This document shows positions 1-7,300 of a DNA stretch of 12,598 nucleotides, piece after piece (position 1 is the first letter of the stretch; every line of letters starts with the position of its first letter). A program made the position numbers and the translations under genes. The DNA is taken from assembly GCA_964618405.1 (NCBI GenBank), contig CAZUAY010000105.1, positions 1 through 12,598 of the forward strand, read 5' to 3'. The DNA comes from JBBQIY01 sp964618405 (lineage in GTDB: Bacteria; Verrucomicrobiota; Kiritimatiellia; RFP12; UBA3636). The notes beneath the pieces are model-generated. The model had not been told where the DNA came from. It worked only from the letters and a program-made list of their open reading frames with translations, and did no database searches.

Positions 1-1
1 T

Positions 2-232
2 ACCAAAAGTTACCCCATCGTTTTTTCGCGGCACAGCCGCGCGGAGGACTAAATTGACGCGCACCCCCGCGAGGCCTCTCGGCTCGACACCCTTGTCTAG
101 GGCCAATACCGCAAGCTCAACACCGACTCTAAAAAAGTATATGACGCGCTGAAACTAATCGCCCGAAACGCGTTCTATTGCGAGCTCGCCCCACAAACAC
201 CGGAAACCCAAAAAAATCGTGAGTTCTGCTGA
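2..232 (+). pseudogene. Degenerate transposase C-terminal fragment (probable)
   Basis: Plus-strand frame 2 can be read from the window edge to a TGA at 230-232, but it is broken by a TAA at 50-52 and a TAG at 98-100. Between and after these stops the translation looks like real protein: residues such as REASRLDTLV, then QYRKLNTDSKKVYDALKL, then IARNAFYCELAP. From memory, the spacing and the ARNxFY element resemble the C-terminal end of a family of bacterial DDE transposases, where ARNxFY is followed by a conserved YDNYRDDH-like tail. That tail is missing here; the frame instead runs into an unrelated ending. The simplest reading is a decayed insertion-sequence remnant whose 5' part lies outside the window. 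I cannot name the IS family, and no terminal inverted repeats were recognised. Positions 233-263, between this and the hairpin, show nothing I can identify. Confidence 0.42.
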
Positions 233-263
233 TATGACATTCTGCCACTGGCGACTAGCGACT

Positions 264-309
264 GTAATCGGGCAGTCAGCGGGGGGCACCCCCGTCACTG
301 ACCGATTAC
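264..309 (-). terminator. Long imperfect hairpin just past the purL stop (candidate terminator or 3'-end element)
   Basis: GTAATCGG at 264-271 is the exact reverse complement of CCGATTAC at 302-309. Inside it, CAGT (273-276) pairs with ACTG (297-300), and CGGGGG (280-285) pairs with CCCCCG (289-294) across a three-base loop. That gives 18 Watson-Crick pairs interrupted by one mismatch and a small internal loop. The structure begins five bases beyond the purL stop codon, the right place to end or protect the purL transcript. It lacks the T run of a classic intrinsic terminator on either strand: reading along the purL strand, the first T run (complement of 210-216) is about 45 bases further on. 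It may be a non-canonical terminator or an RNA-stabilising 3' hairpin. Confidence 0.45.
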
Positions 310-314
310 TTCGG

Positions 315-3300
315 CTACACAAAGGCACGGGCGTTGTGGAACATACGCATCCAGGGCCCTGCTTCGCCGGTAAAGAGGTTAGCAGGCCGATAGGAGAGCT
401 GTATTGAACGGAAGCCGCGTTCAGGATGTGGCATCATGATGAGCGCACGTCCATCCTTCGTGCTGAAGCCAGTAAGACCGCCTTCAGATCCATTCGGATT
501 GAACGGATAGCATTCCGTTGCTTTGCCAGTGTTGTCCACAAACCGTAATGGAGTACACGAGGAAGCAAGCATCCGCTCGCGCATCGCTGGCGATTCGAAC
601 TTGGCAAAGCCTTCACCGTGCGCGATTGCGATTGGTACGCGAGATCCGACCATGCCGCTGAGCAGCACGGAGGGAGACTCTAGAACCTCGAGCGTGCAGA
701 AGCGAGCCTCAAATTGTTCCGAGACGTTATTCACGAAACGCGGCCAGTCTTCAGCACCGGGGATGATGTCCTTGAGTTGCGATACCATCTGGCAGCCGTT
801 GCAGACGCCTAGCGTGAAGGTGTCGTTACGTCCAAAGAACGAAGCGAACATGTCGCGCAACTTGTTGTTGTAGAGAATCGACCGAGCCCAGCCTGAACCG
901 GCACCCAGGACGTCGCCGTAGCTGAAACCGCCGCAAGCCACGGCTCCGTTGAATGTTGCCATATCGGCCGCACCGCTGTGCAAATCCGTCATGTGAACAT
1001 CGACAGCCTCGAAACCAGCCAGCGTGAAGGCCGCAGCCATTTCGACATGACCGTTGATGCCCTGTTCTCGCAGGATGGCGACTCTGGGGCGGAGGGACGA
1101 GTTCTTGATGAAGGGAACGTGGTCCGGATCGTACGTGAGTTTAAAATTCAGTCCTGGATTCTGGTCGTCCGCTGCGTTTCCACGCTCCTGTTCGGCGCAG
1201 ACTGGATTGTCGCGTAACGCACGCATCTGAATCGAATTTTCGGACCAGAGGGATCGAATAGTCGAGAGCGGCATGTCGAGCACACAGGTGTTGGCAAAAG
1301 AGACGCGAAGCGTTTTTTTCTCTGTAACGGTTCCGATGGTGCTGACGACATCGACCAGTCCGGCATCAGCGAACGCTTTTACAACGTCTGCAACATCGGC
1401 ATCCGCCACCTGCATGACCATGCCCGGTTCTTCGCAGAACAAAGCGGCAAGCTCACGCGTGGCATCTTCTGCGTGTGGCAGGGTGATGACACTGCCACGG
1501 CCGCCCGAGATGCACATCTCAGCAAGCGTGACGGCGAGTCCGCCATCCGAGCGATCATGTGCCGCCAAAATCTTCTTTTGAACGAGAAGCGTTTGGAAAG
1601 CCGTGAAGAATTTCAGCAACACGTCGGCATCATCCATGTCGGCAACGTCACCGCCGGAGAGGTTCCAAGTTTGCGCGAGGATGCTACCGCCGAGGCGCTT
1701 TTGTCCGCGCGAGAGATCGGCGAGGATGAGCGTCGAAGGCGCATGCTTCAAGTCGGGAGTGACAGAGAGGTTCACGTCATCGACCGGTGCGAAGGCACTG
1801 ACAATGAGTGAAAGCGGCGAAACTTGGCGGTGCTCGTTGCCCGTGTTAGGATCATTCCAGAGCGTTCGCATGGAAAGCGAATCCTTGCCGACGGGAATGG
1901 AGAGGCCAAGGGGAGGGCAGAAATCGATGGCGACAGTTTTGACCGTATCGAAGAGTTTTGCATCTTCGCCGGCTTCACCACAGGCGCACATCCAGTTAGC
2001 CGAGAGTTTGATGCGGCCCATATCACCCACGGCAGCCGTCGCGATGTTCAGCACAGCTTCGGTTACAGCCAAACGCCCCGACGCAGGTCCGTTCGCTACA
2101 GCAACAGGCGTGCGTTCACCGCAAGCCATCGCTGCGCCGGTTGTCTCACGGTACCCCGTTGTGGTAATCGCGTTGTCGGCAACAGGGAGCTGGTGAGGAC
2201 CGCAGAACTGGTCGCGATGCACCATGCCTGTAACCGTACGATCGGTGAGGGTGATAAGGAAGGTCTTATCAGCGACGGTCGGGTGTCGAAGCACGCGTTC
2301 CAGTGCTGCTTCAGCCGTAGGAATGTCTTTGAAGGCGATGGGCGGGATCGACTTGTCAACGTGGGTCACGTTGCGTGTCATGCGTGGCGGTTTTCCGAGC
2401 AGCACATCGATGTTCATGTCGATCGGATTGTCATTAAAATGCGAGTCTTCGAGAACGAGACGGTGATCGGCGGTCGCGACGCCAATAAAGGCTGCTGGGC
2501 AACGCTCGCGTTCACAGAGCTTTTCAAAATGGGCGCGATCTTCTGGGGCGATGGCAAGCACATAGCGTTCTTGCGCTTCGCAGCACCAGATTTCCATGGG
2601 CGACATGGATGGCTCTTCGTTATGGATGTCTCGGAGCGTAAACCGACCACCTGTCTTTTCGACAAGCTCGGGGCAACCATTCGAAAGACCGCCAGCACCA
2701 ATGTCGTGGATTGAGAGAATGGGGTTTTGCGACCCCATGGCAACGCAGGCGTTGATAATCTCTTGGCAGCGGCGTTGCATTTCGGCGTTGCCACGTTGGA
2801 CTGAGTTGAAGTCGAGATCTTCGTCATTGCTTCCCGAGGCGAGGGAGGAGGCGGCCCCACCTCCGAGACCGATACGCATGGCGGGACCGCCAAGTTGCAC
2901 GATCAAGGAGCCAGCGGGGATGTCCTTTTTGAAAGCCATGTCTCGGGCAATGGTGCCCATACCGCCTGCGAGCATGATCGGCTTATTGTAGCCGTAGGCG
3001 GTGCCGTTGCAATTTTCCTCGTAGGTACGGAAGAAGCCGCAGAGTTGAGGACGCCCGAATTCATTGCCAAACGCCGCGCCGCCAAGCGGACCGTCTTTCA
3101 TGATTTCAAGTGGAGAGGCAAGTCTTGGAGGCGCCGACACGTCTTGTTCCCAGGGAAGACGATAGCCTGGGATACGCAGATTCGAGGTAATGAAACCTGA
3201 GATGCCCGCTTTCGATTTGGATCCTCTACCGGTGGCTGATTCATCCCGAATTTCTCCGCCGACACCAGTCGAGGCACCTGGGAATGGCGAGATAGCGGTC

Positions 3301-4193
3301 GGGTGGTTGTGGGTTTCAACCTTCATTAAAATATCGATCTGATCGTCGTTAAAACGATACTGATGCGAGGCAGCGTCGCACTGAAACGCTTGGCCTTTAA
3401 AACCCCCCATGACACCCGAGTTGTCGGAGTAGGCGACGAGTGTGCCCTGCGGATGCATCGCATGCGTGTGGCGAATCATCTTAAAGAGCGTGGTCTCTTG
3501 CTTTTCGCCGTCGATGATCCAGTCTGCATTAAAGATCTTGTGACGGCAGTGTTCGGAGTTTACCTGACCGAACATCACGAGTTCGGTGTCGGTGGGGTTC
3601 TTGCCTTCGCGAACGTAGGCTTCTACGAGATAGGCGATTTCATCTTCTGAGAGGGCTAGGCCCATTTCTTTGTTCGCCTTCTCGATTGCAGCAATGCCAT
3701 CGTGAAGCACGTCAAACGTTCGGCCACAGGCTGGCTCACCCATGGCAAAGATGTCGGAGAGATCGGTATAGACGCCTTCTGTCATTCGGTCGTGCATGAC
3801 ATCGAATGCCGGTACGGCTTCTTCTGGAGAGATGAACGAGCCCTCGTCAGAGCTGAGGAGAATTTCAACGGCGCGTTCGACGCGACGGATCCCGACGAGA
3901 TCGCAGTTGTGGAAGATGTCGGTTGCTTTTGAGGACCACGGGGAAATGGTTCCTTTGCGTGGGGAAACGTAGACACCGTTTGTGGTAGAGTGGGATGCGT
4001 TGTCCGATGCCCCGAGTAACTCGCAAGCACGCGTAATATCTCTCTCCGAAAGCGAAGCCTTGACGTTGAGCACGTAGATAAATTCGGCCTTAACGCCTAC
4101 TTTTCGATTCAGTTTAGAGGCGATAGCCTCTTCCAATTGATGCTGACGGAAGGCGGGTAGGGCATTGCTGCCACGAAGAAGTTTAATGGGCAT
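315..4193 (-). CDS. purL: Phosphoribosylformylglycinamidine synthase, large single-chain form
   Basis: This cytosolic enzyme performs the fourth step of de novo purine synthesis: FGAR + glutamine + ATP gives FGAM + glutamate + ADP. The product has 1292 residues, against about 1295 in E. coli. Visible parts, in order: an N-terminal PurS-like region with GTISPWSSKATDI (about 81-93); a linker; the synthase core with NSEHCRHK (212-219), VETHNHP (292-298) and a GGGAASS stretch (444-450); a second synthase half with PVGKDSLSMRT (about 767-777); and a C-terminal class I glutamine amidotransferase with GVCNGCQ (nucleophile Cys1131) and MPHPE (His1256, Glu1258), completing the Cys-His-Glu triad. The ATG (4191-4193) is chosen because the LLRGSNALPAF start aligns with the E. 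coli LRGSPALSAF start. No strong Shine-Dalgarno precedes it, only a weak GAG about 12 bases upstream. The stop is TAG. The fused amidotransferase means no separate PurS or PurQ is needed. The frame is intact and very close to gammaproteobacterial PurL. Confidence 0.98.
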   Translation of the reverse strand: MPIKLLRGSNALPAFRQHQLEEAIASKLNRKVGVKAEFIYVLNVKASLSERDITRACELLGASDNASHSTTNGVYVSPRKGTISPWSSKATDIFHNCDLVGIRRVERAVEILLSSDEGSFISPEEAVPAFDVMHDRMTEGVYTDLSDIFAMGEPACGRTFDVLHDGIAAIEKANKEMGLALSEDEIAYLVEAYVREGKNPTDTELVMFGQVNSEHCRHKIFNADWIIDGEKQETTLFKMIRHTHAMHPQGTLVAYSDNSGVMGGFKGQAFQCDAASHQYRFNDDQIDILMKVETHNHPTAISPFPGASTGVGGEIRDESATGRGSKSKAGISGFITSNLRIPGYRLPWEQDVSAPPRLASPLEIMKDGPLGGAAFGNEFGRPQLCGFFRTYEENCNGTAYGYNKPIMLAGGMGTIARDMAFKKDIPAGSLIVQLGGPAMRIGLGGGAASSLASGSNDEDLDFNSVQRGNAEMQRRCQEIINACVAMGSQNPILSIHDIGAGGLSNGCPELVEKTGGRFTLRDIHNEEPSMSPMEIWCCEAQERYVLAIAPEDRAHFEKLCERERCPAAFIGVATADHRLVLEDSHFNDNPIDMNIDVLLGKPPRMTRNVTHVDKSIPPIAFKDIPTAEAALERVLRHPTVADKTFLITLTDRTVTGMVHRDQFCGPHQLPVADNAITTTGYRETTGAAMACGERTPVAVANGPASGRLAVTEAVLNIATAAVGDMGRIKLSANWMCACGEAGEDAKLFDTVKTVAIDFCPPLGLSIPVGKDSLSMRTLWNDPNTGNEHRQVSPLSLIVSAFAPVDDVNLSVTPDLKHAPSTLILADLSRGQKRLGGSILAQTWNLSGGDVADMDDADVLLKFFTAFQTLLVQKKILAAHDRSDGGLAVTLAEMCISGGRGSVITLPHAEDATRELAALFCEEPGMVMQVADADVADVVKAFADAGLVDVVSTIGTVTEKKTLRVSFANTCVLDMPLSTIRSLWSENSIQMRALRDNPVCAEQERGNAADDQNPGLNFKLTYDPDHVPFIKNSSLRPRVAILREQGINGHVEMAAAFTLAGFEAVDVHMTDLHSGAADMATFNGAVACGGFSYGDVLGAGSGWARSILYNNKLRDMFASFFGRNDTFTLGVCNGCQMVSQLKDIIPGAEDWPRFVNNVSEQFEARFCTLEVLESPSVLLSGMVGSRVPIAIAHGEGFAKFESPAMRERMLASSCTPLRFVDNTGKATECYPFNPNGSEGGLTGFSTKDGRALIMMPHPERGFRSIQLSYRPANLFTGEAGPWMRMFHNARAFV

Positions 4194-4250
4194 AATTATT
4201 TAGCTCGAAGAGGGGGGCTTAGGCTTTTGCTTGTTGTAAAACGCTTTCTT

Positions 4251-4279
4251 ATTATATATAAAAAACGGATTCGTTTCAA
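4251..4279 (-). promoter_or_regulatory. Sigma70-type promoter for purL
   Basis: On the minus strand, TTGAAA (complement of 4274-4279) is followed after exactly 17 bases by a perfect TATAAT (complement of 4251-4256). This is 11 of 12 consensus positions with optimal spacing. Transcription would start near 4244, giving a leader of about 50 nt before the purL ATG at 4193. Confidence 0.8.
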
Positions 4280-4284
4280 GCGAA
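4270..4284. promoter_or_regulatory. Imperfect palindrome over the purL -35 box (candidate operator)
   Basis: The 15-mer TTCGTTTCAAGCGAA is an odd-length dyad centred on 4277, with six of seven pairs matching (TTCG/CGAA outer arms, TT/AA inner). It fully contains the purL -35 hexamer, so a protein bound here would block RNA polymerase. Purine genes in gammaproteobacteria are often repressed by PurR at a 16-bp dyad with a central CG. This site lacks that centre, so assignment to PurR is not supported; it is only a positional candidate. Confidence 0.35.
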
Positions 4285-4318
4285 CAAAATTTGGAATAAA
4301 TTTCATTTGCTGATCTCG

Positions 4319-4338
4319 TTTATCCCGCTTTATCGCGT
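4319..4338 (+). repeat. Tandem 10-bp direct repeat upstream of the ndvB -10 box
   Basis: TTTATCCCGC (4319-4328) is followed directly by TTTATCGCGT (4329-4338), matching at eight of ten positions with TTTATCNCG shared. A period of about one helical turn puts both copies on the same DNA face, as is usual for paired regulator sites. The first copy covers the position where the -35 element of the ndvB promoter would lie. Confidence 0.4.
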
Positions 4339-4350
4339 TTCATTTATAAT
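4322..4350 (+). promoter_or_regulatory. Probable ndvB promoter with perfect -10 and weak -35
   Basis: A perfect TATAAT lies at 4345-4350, which would start transcription near 4357 and leave a leader of about 35 nt before the ATG at 4392. The hexamer at the 17-base spacing (4322-4327, ATCCCG) bears no useful likeness to TTGACA, and there is no extended -10 TG. An alternative pairing of TTGCTG (4307-4312) with TATCGC (4331-4336) is weaker. A poor -35 covered by repeats suggests dependence on an activator, though this is inference. Confidence 0.5.
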
Positions 4351-4355
4351 TATTT

Positions 4356-4367
4356 ATTGAAATTGAA
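4356..4367 (+). repeat. Tandem ATTGAA hexamer in the ndvB leader
   Basis: Two perfect adjacent copies of ATTGAA lie at the predicted transcription start and early leader of ndvB. In such AT-rich sequence this may be chance; no function is claimed. Confidence 0.25.
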
Positions 4368-4380
4368 TTTTGTTTCTGCT

Positions 4381-4387
4381 AAGGTGG
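4381..4387 (+). promoter_or_regulatory. Ribosome binding site of ndvB
   Basis: AAGGTGG precedes the ATG at 4392 with four bases between, a good Shine-Dalgarno at slightly short spacing. It fixes the start at 4392 rather than at the next in-frame ATG (4413). Confidence 0.75.
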
Positions 4388-4391
4388 ACGC

Positions 4392-7300
4392 ATGAAATTA
4401 GCTTTACGACAAATGGTTTTTAACAGCAAAAACAGCCTTTATTCATTCTTACATGGGATGAAGAAGGAGAGTCAGTCGGTTGCCGAGGAGCCGCTTCGCG
4501 CGGAATTGCTGAGTATTGAGCAGCTGAAACGCTTTGCACAAGAACTGGCACGCGAGCATACGATCGACTTGGGTCCCGGCTACAATATGCTGTTGCCGCG
4601 GTTGGCCGATAATGCGCGTGCGTTAAGATCGGCGCATCAGGTGCTGGTGGATGCTGACACGGAGGGAAGGCGGATGGCACCTCCTGCCATTTGGCTGCTG
4701 GATAACTTTTACCTGATTGAACAACAGATTCAATTGGCGCGGATTCACCTTCCGAAACAGTACAGCCGCTTGCTTCCACGACTTGCCAGTGGCCCCATGA
4801 CTGGGTTTCCACGTGTCTATGGGATGGCCTTCGAATTGATCGCGCATCTGGATGGCCAACTCGACGAGGAGGCGACAACGGCATTTGTGGCTGCTTACCA
4901 GACCGTCGCTCCGTTACGGCTTGGTGAGTTGTGGGCCTTCCCGATTGCGCTTCGCCTCGGCTTGATCGAAAACCTTCGCCGTGTGGCGGTGCATGTGGCC
5001 GATCGCCGACTCGAGAAAAATAGTGCGATTGCTTGGGCAGAGCGAACGTTGGCGTCCGCAGAAAAGGAACCAAAGCAATTGATTCATTTGCTGGCTGATT
5101 TTGCGGACACCTATCCGAAGCTGAGTGCACCTTTTTTGGAAGAGTTTGTTGAGCGTTTGCAAGGGCAGGGTGCGGGTGTTACGTTCATCCTCAACTGGGT
5201 TGATCAATCCTTAGCGGAGGAGTCGACGACGGTGGCGCAACGCCTGCAAGCCGACAGCCATACGCAAGCGGCGGAACATCTGTCGATTTCGAACAGCATC
5301 GGTAGTTTACGCTTTGTTTCGGCAACCGATTGGAAGGATTTTGTCGAGGCGCAGAGTCGCGTTGAACAAATTCTCCGCCATGATCCGGCGCAGACGCATG
5401 CAATTCAAGATTTTTCAACCCGAGATCATTATCGTCATGTCATTGAAGAGCTTGCCTTGCAGTCAGAGCGCTCAGAAACCGAGGTTGCGCAGATGGCCCT
5501 TGAAATGGCGTCGGCGGTTTCTCCCGATGAAGACGATGCCTGTCGGCGGCGGCATATCGGTTTCTATCTGATCGGACGCGGGCGGACGCTTTTCCGCCGT
5601 AAGGTTCGGTGTCGTTGGTCGTCGAAGCATCACGGTTTGCGCTTGATTCGTCATTGTCGATTAGGGATTTACCTCGGCTCTATCGCCACAATTTCGCTTG
5701 CCTTTGCGATGTTGGTGCCTTGGCTTTATCATGTAGGCGTGTCGACCTTAACCTTCTGGGCTCTGGTCGCAGCAGCCTTGATTCCCGCCTCGACGTTGGC
5801 GATCTCGTTGGTGAACTTTATCGTCACTTTGCATGTGCCGCCGCATCCGCTTCCTCGCTTAGACTTCACGGAAGGTATTCCAGAAGATAACCGTACCATG
5901 ATCGTGGTGCCGACCATGCTTTCGAGTGCAAAAGGAATTGCGGATTTACTTTCCGCTCTAGAAATACGGTATCTCGGCAATCGAGATCCTCATCTTCATT
6001 TTGCGCTGATTACCGACTTCCTCGATGCGGACCAGGAAAATGTTTCAGGCGATGAGGATTTATTACGTCTTGCAAAAGAAGGCATCGACCTTTTGAATGC
6101 GCGGTATCCTCGCGAAAGCCCAGGCTCGCTCTTTTATCATTTTCATCGACCCAGGGTCTGGAATGCGTTTGAGCATTGCTGGATGGGATACGAGCGGAAG
6201 CGTGGCAAGCTCGAGCAGTTTAATGCCTTACTCAGAGGAGGGCCGAGAGAAGCGTTTAATGCGATTGTCGGTGACACCTCCATTCTCGAGTCCATCAAGT
6301 ATATTATTACCTTGGATACCGATACGGACCTGCCGCGTGGCACGGCGTGCCGCTTAATTGGAGCCATTGCACATCCGCTTAATCATGCGCGTTATGATGA
6401 GGCGAAAGGTCGGATTACTGAGGGTTACGCAATCCTCCAACCGCGTGTTTCGGTTCGCCTTGGTTCTGCGAATCGCAGCATTTACTCGCGTTTATCGTGT
6501 GGACAGGTTGGGCTCGATCCCTATTCCCGCGAAGTGTCGGACGTTTATCAGGACCTCTTTGGCGAGGGATCATTCGTCGGGAAGGGCATTTACGATGTGG
6601 ATGCTTTCCGTAAAGCCGTTGACGGTCGATTCCCTGAAAACCTTATTCTCAGCCATGACCTTTTGGAGAGCGCCTACGCCCGCTCCGCTTTTCTCGGATC
6701 TGTGGAGGTTTACGAAGATATGCCCTCGTCGTACCTCGGCGACATCAGCCGACAGCATCGCTGGATGCGAGGGGATTGGCAGATTATTCGGTGGCTCGGA
6801 CACCGTCCACCGTGCGTAGACGGGCAGCGCCAACGCTTATCGCTTCTCAGTCAGTGGAAGATTTTCGACAATTTGCGCCGTTGTTTGTTTGCGCCTGTTC
6901 TGACAGTTCTCTTGATCGCTGGATGGCTGGTTGGGCCGGTTCCGGCGATAGGTTGGACGGCGTTCGCATTTGCGGTGCTGGGACTTACTACTGTGTTGCG
7001 CACCTTGTCTTGCTTGTTGCGGAAGCCGAGCGAACGCGGTCTAAAGCTCCATGTTCGAAGCTGGGTATCGTCTGTTGCGCGGCATTTTGTGCAACCGCTG
7101 ATGACGCTATCTTTCCTTCCGTACGAGGCCACGGTTGCCCTCGGCGCTTTCATCTGCTCGGCAGCGAGAATGCCCTTTACCCGCCGTGGACTCCTGATCT
7201 GGTATTTGGAAAAGTACAAGCGAAGAAATGCCAAGAAAACGCTGTTTCAATTTACCCTAGAGATGTGGTTTGGACCGCTTTCAGCGCTGATCGCTGGTGC

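Larger units (their letters stand above)
4194..4391. other. Divergent intergenic control region between purL and ndvB
   Basis: These 198 bases separate the two divergent start codons and are much more AT-rich than either gene. They hold both promoters, an imperfect palindrome, a tandem 10-mer and a tandem ATTGAA hexamer. On the purL side, the leader (about 50 nt from the predicted transcription start) contains a run of six C residues (complement of 4213-4218) and no obvious Shine-Dalgarno. I see no open reading frame, riboswitch or tRNA in this gap. Confidence 0.8.

Noticed and set aside
27..41. Perfect 6-bp GC hairpin (CGCGGC-ACA-GCCGCG) next to a run of six T.
   Set aside because: The T run lies 5' of the stem on the plus strand, and on the minus strand the stem is followed by A residues, so neither orientation makes an intrinsic terminator. 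It also lies inside the decayed reading frame.
219..407. 62-codon plus-strand open frame overlapping the purL 3' end.
   Set aside because: It runs through the hairpin and antisense into the conserved end of purL, has no recognised similarity and no good ribosome binding site.
1824..2714. 296-codon open frame on the plus strand.
   Set aside because: It is fully antisense to purL, whose frame is intact and conserved. The translation is rich in His, Arg and Cys and has no recognisable domain, as expected of a mirror frame of a GC-moderate gene.
4270..4284. Possible classic PurR box at the purL promoter.
   Set aside because: The dyad has an odd length and lacks the central CG of the E. coli-type site, so calling it PurR is not supported; it is kept only as an unassigned candidate operator.
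4420..5130. 236-codon open frame on the minus strand near the start of ndvB.
   Set aside because: It lies opposite the N-terminal part of the glucan synthase. Its translation is low-complexity (Pro, Ser, Arg, His) without family motifs, and no promoter or Shine-Dalgarno was noted.
6750..6880. Apparent frame slip in the glucan synthase after the RQHRW motif.
   Set aside because: On recounting base positions codon by codon the frame is continuous; the slip was a numbering error.
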